From IMG/VR virus record IMGVR_UViG_3300023174_006079, positions 1 through 30,546 of that record: a stretch of DNA of 30,546 nucleotides. One strand, given 5' to 3'. The position numbers were made by a program, and so were the translations under genes. Origin of the DNA: a virus. Numbering within the stretch: position 1 is the stretch's first letter; each line of letters opens with the position of its first letter. Under the pieces are notes generated by a model. It ran no database searches, had not been told where the DNA came from, and worked only from the letters and a program-made list of their open reading frames with translations. Below, in pieces: positions 26,265 through 30,546 of the stretch.

Positions 26265-26552
26265 ATGACACTAGACATACAACTATCTAGAAACTATCCA
26301 GTCTTTAAAGATCACGGAGTACCGATCTGCGCAACAACAGATCCTGAGATATTCTTTCCAGAAAAAGGAGCAAAGGGTCAATCTCTGTATATCGTCAACG
26401 CAGCGCGAAGAATATGTAACGCGTGTCCATATAAGAAGCCCTGCCTCGAGTGGGCAGTCGTACACGACGAGATGGGAATCTGGGGCGGGACAACCCAGAA
26501 AGAGCGACGTGTTCACCGCAGAAAGTTAAAAGTAACGAAGAGCAATAAGTGA
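26265..26552 (+). CDS. WhiB-family transcriptional regulator, second copy
   Basis: A 95-residue WhiB-like protein with Cys22, Cys51, Cys54 and Cys60 (ICNACPYKKPC), GIWGG at 71-75, then TTQKERRVHRRKLKV as the basic DNA-contacting tail. It is clearly different from the first copy outside the motifs, so this is not a recent duplication. The tail is more basic, suggesting different targets. It is leaderless; a TCACCGCA site falls at its 3' end. Confidence 0.93.
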   Translation: MTLDIQLSRNYPVFKDHGVPICATTDPEIFFPEKGAKGQSLYIVNAARRICNACPYKKPCLEWAVVHDEMGIWGGTTQKERRVHRRKLKVTKSNK

Positions 26553-26558
26553 TAGAAT
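26553..26558 (+). promoter_or_regulatory. -10 box (TAGAAT) overlapping the second whiB stop
   Basis: GATAGAAT starts within the TGA stop. A leader of about 55 bases follows, with a hairpin and an AGGGAG ribosome site before ATG 26619. Confidence 0.5.
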
Positions 26559-26575
26559 AATAAAGCTTTCTTGGG

Positions 26576-26602
26576 AGAGGTAAGCAAACCCTTACTACCT
26601 CT
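26576..26602 (+). promoter_or_regulatory. Hairpin in the leader of the holin-like gene
   Basis: AGAGGTA (26576-26582) pairs perfectly with TACCTCT (26596-26602) around 13 bases, just before the AGGGAG ribosome site. It could influence translation or message stability of the membrane protein. Confidence 0.4.
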
Positions 26603-26618
26603 ATCCTAGGGAGACTAA

Positions 26619-26915
26619 ATGGCAAAGAAGAATGACGTTATGGCAGCTGACGTAACTAAGGCAGGACCTGTCACAGCAATTGGAAACATCTTTATGCGTA
26701 TCGTTGCAGTATTCGCTGCATCTGGTCTAAGCGTTATCGGCGCGGGCGCAGTTGTAGGAATCAGCACCGCAAAGGCAGTAATCCTTGCAGGTACACTTGG
26801 AGTTGCAACAGTAGTTGAAAAACTAGCACGTGGATTCCTAAATGATGGCAAGCTTGACATCGACGAGATTAACTCGGCGTTTGCAGCAGTGGATAAGCGA
26901 GCGGCTGCAGAATAA
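26619..26915 (+). CDS. Holin-like small membrane protein
   Basis: A 98-residue protein. A short charged start (MAKKNDVMAADVTKAG) is followed by two hydrophobic helices: about 24-47 (IFMRIVAVFAASGLSVIGAGAVVG) and about 48-66 (ISTAKAVILAGTLGVATVV). A charged C-terminus (EKLARGFLNDGKLDIDEINSAF) follows. Size, two helices and charged ends fit actinophage holins or similar membrane proteins, but holins share little sequence and it is far from the endolysin. It has a classical ribosome site and a hairpin leader, unlike its leaderless neighbours, perhaps reflecting tighter control. Confidence 0.55.
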   Translation: MAKKNDVMAADVTKAGPVTAIGNIFMRIVAVFAASGLSVIGAGAVVGISTAKAVILAGTLGVATVVEKLARGFLNDGKLDIDEINSAFAAVDKRAAAE

Positions 26916-26931
26916 TACGTAGGCATACATA

Positions 26932-27075
26932 ATGTCTACACTTAATAATTCTTACGGCTTTATGAGTGATGACCAACGTATGCGGCAATGGACGTGCGCC
27001 ATCTGCAACAAGATATACGTTGTGTCATCGCTAGCAAGAGACTGTGAGGATATACACCTAGCTACTGGAAAGTAG
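26932..27075 (+). CDS. Small zinc-finger-like protein, 47 residues
   Basis: A short frame between the holin-like gene and the coiled-coil gene. The product begins MSTLNNSYGFMSDDQRMRQW and contains TCAICNKIYVVSSLARDCEDIH: Cys22, Cys25, Cys38 and His42 in a C-x2-C-x12-C-x3-H pattern, close to a classical zinc finger. A weak TAGGCA lies six bases before the ATG, so it may be leaderless. Tight packing and the metal pattern support a real gene. It adds to the run of small metal-binding proteins here. Confidence 0.6.
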   Translation: MSTLNNSYGFMSDDQRMRQWTCAICNKIYVVSSLARDCEDIHLATGK

Positions 27076-27097
27076 TTAGAAAACCTATAGGAGAATA

Positions 27098-28231
27098 ATG
27101 AAGTTAATTAAAAAAGTAGCAATGGCATCTGCTGTTGCGCTAGGTCTTGGAGTGTTTTCATCACTTCCGGCAAGCGCCGCGGACATGTCGCTATCAGTAA
27201 AGGTCGGAGCGGCTGTTGCAAGTTCGAACGCAACAACAGCTCTAGTACCAGCAGCAGTGACGGTACCAGCAGATAACACAATCGACGAAGCAGACGTAGT
27301 TCGTTTGGTTGCAACTGTAGACGCAGGTACATCAGTTTCATTCGTAGCAACAGGAGCTATCAAGCTCGTTGCAGCTCTAGACAATCCAGCGGCAGTACGT
27401 GTACGCTCGACTGACGGAGTTTCAGCAGTTGTTGTAGCAACAGGCACAGGTAACACTGCGACTGTTTACGCCTACACAACAAGCGTTGCTGCAGGTACAG
27501 TTACCGTTTCTAACGGTGGCGTTACCAACACAATTTACATGAAGGGCACAGCGGGAGCTGCTAACGCAATCTCCGTAGTTGCTCCTTCAGCTGTAGCCTC
27601 AGGCACAGTAGCAACATACACATTCACAGCGGTAGACGCTTTCGGTAACAAGGTTTCCGGCCTTGCGATTAACGCTACAGTTGCAGGTGCAACAGTTGCA
27701 TCAACTGGTCTTAACGTGGCAACAGTAACAACAGCAGTCGATACAGCAACAGTAGGTCTTGGAAACGCAGAGCTTAAGGTTCTTGCTCCAGCCGCTGGAT
27801 CTATCGTGGTAGTAGCAACAGCTTCAACAGCGGCTGCGGTGGCAGGTCTTACTGCTCCAGTATCAACAGTTGCAGCAACAACAACAATCAATGATCTTGC
27901 TGCAGAGGTTGCAAAGCTTAAGGCTGAGCTTGCTGCCGAGAAGGCTGGACGCGTTGCCGATAAGGCAGCAGCGGATAAAGCTGCGGTAGACGCAAAGGTT
28001 GCGGCAGATAAGTCTTTGGCTGATGCCAAGGCAGAGGCTGCAGCCGCTAAGGCTGCGGCAGACGCGGCAATGGCTAAGGTCGTTGCAGATAGCGCAGCTG
28101 CTAAGGCTGCAGCAGACAAGGCAGTGGCCGATCTTACAGCCGCAGTTGATAAGCTAACGAAGGACCTAGCTGCAATGAAGGCTAAGTTCAACGCTATGGC
28201 GAAGAAGTACAAGTTCGCTGCAATTAAGTAA
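27098..28231 (+). CDS. Secreted Ig-like / alanine-rich coiled-coil protein
   Basis: A 377-residue protein with AGGAG before the ATG. Residues 1-27 are a signal peptide (KLIKK, core VAMASAVALGLGVF, cleavage after ASA). About 28-250 is a threonine/valine/alanine-rich beta region, including an invasin/Ig-like segment (AVASGTVATYTFTAVDAFGN). About 265-360 is an alanine/lysine/aspartate coiled coil made of ADKAA and AKAAADAA repeats, ending in a basic stretch (KFNAMAKKYKFAAIK). It resembles bacterial surface or S-layer-type proteins more than virion proteins. It would be exported during infection. Host acquisition is possible but untested. A strong terminator follows, so it is probably expressed well. 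Confidence 0.8.
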   Translation: MKLIKKVAMASAVALGLGVFSSLPASAADMSLSVKVGAAVASSNATTALVPAAVTVPADNTIDEADVVRLVATVDAGTSVSFVATGAIKLVAALDNPAAVRVRSTDGVSAVVVATGTGNTATVYAYTTSVAAGTVTVSNGGVTNTIYMKGTAGAANAISVVAPSAVASGTVATYTFTAVDAFGNKVSGLAINATVAGATVASTGLNVATVTTAVDTATVGLGNAELKVLAPAAGSIVVVATASTAAAVAGLTAPVSTVAATTTINDLAAEVAKLKAELAAEKAGRVADKAAADKAAVDAKVAADKSLADAKAEAAAAKAAADAAMAKVVADSAAAKAAADKAVADLTAAVDKLTKDLAAMKAKFNAMAKKYKFAAIK

Positions 28232-28250
28232 ATAACAACTTAATACAGAT

Positions 28251-28287
28251 AAAGGGGCGGGTCCGAGTAATCGGGCCCGCTTTCCTT
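28251..28287 (+). terminator. Intrinsic terminator after the secreted coiled-coil gene
   Basis: GCGGGTCCGA (28257-28266) pairs with TCGGGCCCGC (28271-28280) with one wobble, around a GTAA loop, then TTTCCTT. An upstream AAAG can extend the stem with CTTT. Confidence 0.85.
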
Positions 28288-28313
28288 ATATAGACACAAG
28301 GATAAAAATGGGA

Positions 28314-28319
28314 TAGAAT
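28314..28319 (+). promoter_or_regulatory. Leaderless promoter -10 (TAGAAT)
   Basis: GATAGAAT ends seven bases before ATG 28327, downstream of the terminator. Confidence 0.6.
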
Positions 28320-28326
28320 ATGCGCT

Positions 28327-29376
28327 ATGCCTATTCTTGGATCACATGCGTCACAGAGTGGCCGCACACCTGGAGTGCCAACGTCTGTGTCTGCCACAGC
28401 TGGAGATGGACAAGCTGTTGTTTCTTTTACCGAGCCTACCTATAAAGGAAAAGGCACTGTTTCATATACAGTTACCTCAAGTCCTGGCGGTATCACTGCA
28501 ACAGGTTCTAGTTCACCAATTACCGTTACCGGGTTAACTAACGGTACAACATACACTTTTACTGTTGCAGCAAGTACTTCAGGAATTGCCAGTGCTGCTT
28601 CTTCAGCTAGCGCAGGTGTAGCTCCTACTCCACCAAATTATGTCTTATCTCAGACGTTTACTTCTGGAGGGACATACACAGTTCCTTCTGGTAAAAGCTA
28701 CCTTGCAGTAGTAGTAGCTAGTGGTGGAAGTGCAGGCGCGACGGGAGGTGCTGGAAATAACGTAAATGCTGCTAACTCTGGTGCAGGACTTGGTGGTGCT
28801 GGCGGAGCTGCAGGATGTATTGCTGGATTGACAGAATACGCAGTTACTCCTGGACAAACTTTTTCAGTGACCGTTGGAGCTGCAGCTGGTACTAGTATTT
28901 TTGGTTCAATATTACAAGCAACTGCCAATTCTCCAACTTCAAACATAGGAACTGCTGTTTTAGTTAACACTGCGGCAAATGCAGGGACTGGAGCTACTAG
29001 ACAGATTTACAGAGGAAGTAACGGAACATTTTTAGGAACTGCCGCAGATGCAACTAAAGGAAACATTGCGTCAGTAAACTTTGGCGGAACTGGTGGATTA
29101 AATACTATTAACGTTGGTGCTGGTGGCGGTGGAGGTGGCGCTGGATATCACATGATTGGGTCTTCCGGAGGAAATCCTGCAGGATCTAATGGTAATGGTG
29201 GTAGTGGCGGTTCTGGAAGTGGCTCTCAAGATGTTCCTGGATATGCAGGCAGTGCAGCAACTGGCTATTCTTCCGGTGGTGGCGGCGGCGGTGGAGGATC
29301 TGCGTACAATAACGCTAGTAACGGCGGTGCAGGTGGTGCAGGCACCCAAGGAATTGTCTACGTATATGTTAGATAA
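28327..29376 (+). CDS. Glycine-rich fibre/adhesin, MPILG family
   Basis: A 349-residue member of the MPILG family. Anchor MPILGSHASQSGRTPG, FN3-like domain about 17-104, junction YVLSQTFTSGGTYTVPSGKSYLAV, then a tip with a longer non-glycine middle (about 185-265, such as SIFGSILQATANSP) and two glycine-rich blocks, ending GIVYVYVR. It is the first of three family members in tandem at the right end. Likely a receptor-binding or adhesion protein. Confidence 0.82.
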   Translation: MPILGSHASQSGRTPGVPTSVSATAGDGQAVVSFTEPTYKGKGTVSYTVTSSPGGITATGSSSPITVTGLTNGTTYTFTVAASTSGIASAASSASAGVAPTPPNYVLSQTFTSGGTYTVPSGKSYLAVVVASGGSAGATGGAGNNVNAANSGAGLGGAGGAAGCIAGLTEYAVTPGQTFSVTVGAAAGTSIFGSILQATANSPTSNIGTAVLVNTAANAGTGATRQIYRGSNGTFLGTAADATKGNIASVNFGGTGGLNTINVGAGGGGGGAGYHMIGSSGGNPAGSNGNGGSGGSGSGSQDVPGYAGSAATGYSSGGGGGGGGSAYNNASNGGAGGAGTQGIVYVYVR

Positions 29377-29380
29377 ACTA

Positions 29381-29388
29381 TCACCGCA
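29381..29388 (+). repeat. TCACCGCA site between tandem fibre genes
   Basis: A copy in the context CTATCACCGCAAAGTATT, five bases after a fibre stop and 38 bases before the next fibre ATG. Confidence 0.8.
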
Positions 29389-29418
29389 AAGTATTAACAA
29401 ATAACAACAAGGAGAAAC

Positions 29419-30366
29419 ATGCCAATCTTGGGAACTGTATCATCTGGATACGTTGAACCAGTCTACACTCTTGTACAAACATATAATGCCAGTGACACTT
29501 TTACAGTGCCTGCAGGTGCGACTAAAATGGCAATAGTTGGTGTAGGTGCAGGTGGGGGTGGAGCAGCTGGAAATAGCTCTGTATGGAATACCACATACCA
29601 AGCCGGTGGCGGAGGTGGCGGAGGTGGTGGATTATTCTTAATAAGAGAAATATCTGTAACGCCATCGCAAACTTATACTGTAACAATTGGAACTGGAGGC
29701 TCTGGTGGTTATGTAAATCATAACCAAGACTGGAGAGGAAATAGCGGAAGTTCTGGTGGAGCTACAAGTTTTGGAAATATTTTAACTGTAAATGGTGGAG
29801 GTGGCGGAAGTAGAGGTGCTGTACCTGATTCAGTAACACCAAACGGTGGAGCTGGTGGAACTGTAGTTTATAACGTAGGAACAGCAGATGCTATTAGTAC
29901 TGGGGCAAGTGGTGGTGCTGGAGGACAAGTAGTTGAGAACTATACTACTGGTGTTACTAGCACTCCGCCAGGAGGCGCTGGCAGTTCTTCGTCTTCTATA
30001 GCTTCTAATGATCCGACGTTGCCTTCTTACTCTGGCGGTGGTGGCGGAGGTGGCGCAAGCCGTCCGCTTGGCGTACGCTACAATAATACATCTTACAATG
30101 GAGCTGGCGCAGGTGGCTCTGGTGGTTCTCCATATGGCGCGACTGGTGGGCAAGGTGGAAACATTCTTGGTGACGCTGGGCAGCTTGGCAACAGAGGCGC
30201 TAATGCTACTGGTAAAGGTGGAGGTGGCGGTGGCGGCGGAGGTTCATCTTATTCAGGAACTGACAATCAGCCAGCGCTAGCTTACTTCCCTGCACCTAGT
30301 ACCACTCAAGCAAAGGCAGTTGGAGGCTTTGGCTCGAGTGCACAGATTTTAGTTTACGTTAAGTAA
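29419..30366 (+). CDS. Glycine-rich fibre/adhesin, MPILG family, FN3 domain missing
   Basis: A 315-residue member of the MPILG family with AAGGAG before the ATG. The anchor is reduced to MPILGTVSSGYVEP and joins directly to the glycine-rich module (YTLVQTYNASDTFTVPAGATKMAI), so the FN3-like domain of the other members is absent. The tip ends SSAQILVYVK. This natural deletion marks the anchor and glycine-rich domains as independent modules and puts the boundary near residue 14. Probably still functional, since the frame is intact. Confidence 0.82.
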   Translation: MPILGTVSSGYVEPVYTLVQTYNASDTFTVPAGATKMAIVGVGAGGGGAAGNSSVWNTTYQAGGGGGGGGGLFLIREISVTPSQTYTVTIGTGGSGGYVNHNQDWRGNSGSSGGATSFGNILTVNGGGGGSRGAVPDSVTPNGGAGGTVVYNVGTADAISTGASGGAGGQVVENYTTGVTSTPPGGAGSSSSSIASNDPTLPSYSGGGGGGGASRPLGVRYNNTSYNGAGAGGSGGSPYGATGGQGGNILGDAGQLGNRGANATGKGGGGGGGGGSSYSGTDNQPALAYFPAPSTTQAKAVGGFGSSAQILVYVK

Positions 30367-30371
30367 AATTA

Positions 30372-30379
30372 TCACCGCA
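30372..30379 (+). repeat. TCACCGCA site between tandem fibre genes
   Basis: A copy in the context TTATCACCGCAGAGTGTA, six bases after a fibre stop and 38 bases before the next fibre ATG, the same geometry as at 29381. Confidence 0.8.
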
Positions 30380-30409
30380 GAGTGTAAGATTAACTAAACA
30401 AGGAGAAAA

Positions 30410-30546
30410 ATGCCAATTCTAGGAAGTAGTGCAGGAGCTGCAAAGGGTGCACCTGGTGTGCCTACTGTAGGAGCTGCTACATCTCTTACGTCTACTACTG
30501 CCAGTGTGACGTTCACAGCGCCTTCATTTAGTAAGTTGCCTATTAC
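30410..30546 (+). CDS. MPILG-family fibre/adhesin, start only
   Basis: The first 45 codons of an eighth family member, cut by the window edge; AAGGAG lies just before the ATG. Anchor [16 protein letters not shown] and the start of an FN3-like domain (SVTFTAPSFSKLPIT). It matches the gene at 16055 more than its tandem neighbours, including about 20 identical bases in the anchor. The tip is unknown. Confidence 0.8.
   Translation, partial: MPILGSSAGAAKGAPGVPTVGAATSLTSTTASVTFTAPSFSKLPI

Noticed and set aside
26761-26771. AGCACCGCAAAG as a further octamer site, with near matches at about 1600, 17726 and 19721
   Set aside because: One mismatch in the octamer; kept out of the count.
27535-28212. 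Minus-strand alanine/serine-rich frame of 225 codons
   Set aside because: Shadow of the alanine-rich coiled coil on the plus strand, which has a ribosome site, signal peptide and terminator.

Overview
The window looks like part of a tailed phage (or prophage) of an actinobacterium. It carries two WhiB-like Fe-S proteins (25906-26208 and 26265-26552), a DUF3039-type protein, and many genes whose -10 box lies exactly six bases before the ATG, the arrangement of leaderless actinobacterial transcripts. Phage identity rests on a CHAP endolysin, a primase-helicase, a GIY-YIG homing endonuclease, a small serine recombinase, tail-fibre-like proteins and putative fibre-assembly chaperones. Base composition is moderate rather than high-GC, so a low-GC actinobacterial host (for example a freshwater lineage) is possible; that is inference only. 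No terminase, capsid, portal or tail tube gene is present, so this is a fragment of a larger genome.

Layout. 1-3363 is on the minus strand: a collagen-like protein running off the left edge, a metallophosphoesterase with an HTH partner, and a small membrane protein. 3591-8484 is on the plus strand: primase-helicase, secreted HNH nuclease, homing endonuclease, endolysin, then a strong terminator at 8547-8591. 8608-9081 is a CxxCxxCC protein. 9068-14406 is a minus-strand block: fibre chaperone, FN3/beta-propeller fibre, serine recombinase, long collagen-like fibre and its partner. 14560-18279 is on the plus strand: a small acidic protein, a probable structured non-coding RNA (about 14848-15078), a cupin plus methyltransferase pair, a glycine-rich fibre and two further tail-associated or unknown proteins. 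18336-19430 is a secreted Ig-like protein on the minus strand. From 19521 to the right edge everything is on the plus strand: glycine-rich fibres, thioredoxin, class II ribonucleotide reductase, small zinc proteins, WhiB pair, a holin-like protein, a secreted coiled-coil protein and more glycine-rich fibres.

Working together. Eight genes share an N-terminal module beginning MPILG or MPIIG, usually followed by one fibronectin-III-like domain, then a variable tip: glycine-rich in most, a seven-bladed beta-propeller in one. They look like interchangeable receptor-binding or adhesion proteins. The serine recombinase and a 64-base near-perfect inverted repeat covering the promoter and start of two of them suggest a route for exchange. 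NrdJ and thioredoxin supply dNTPs for the primase-helicase. Endolysin and one of two small membrane proteins probably form the lysis system. Three proteins have Sec signal peptides and would act outside the host cytoplasm.

The most unusual signals are an octamer, TCACCGCA, found 14 times on the plus strand and not at all on the minus strand; a hairpin-rich intergenic transcript candidate near 14.85-15.08 kb; and the expanded fibre family. All are read by eye without database searches.
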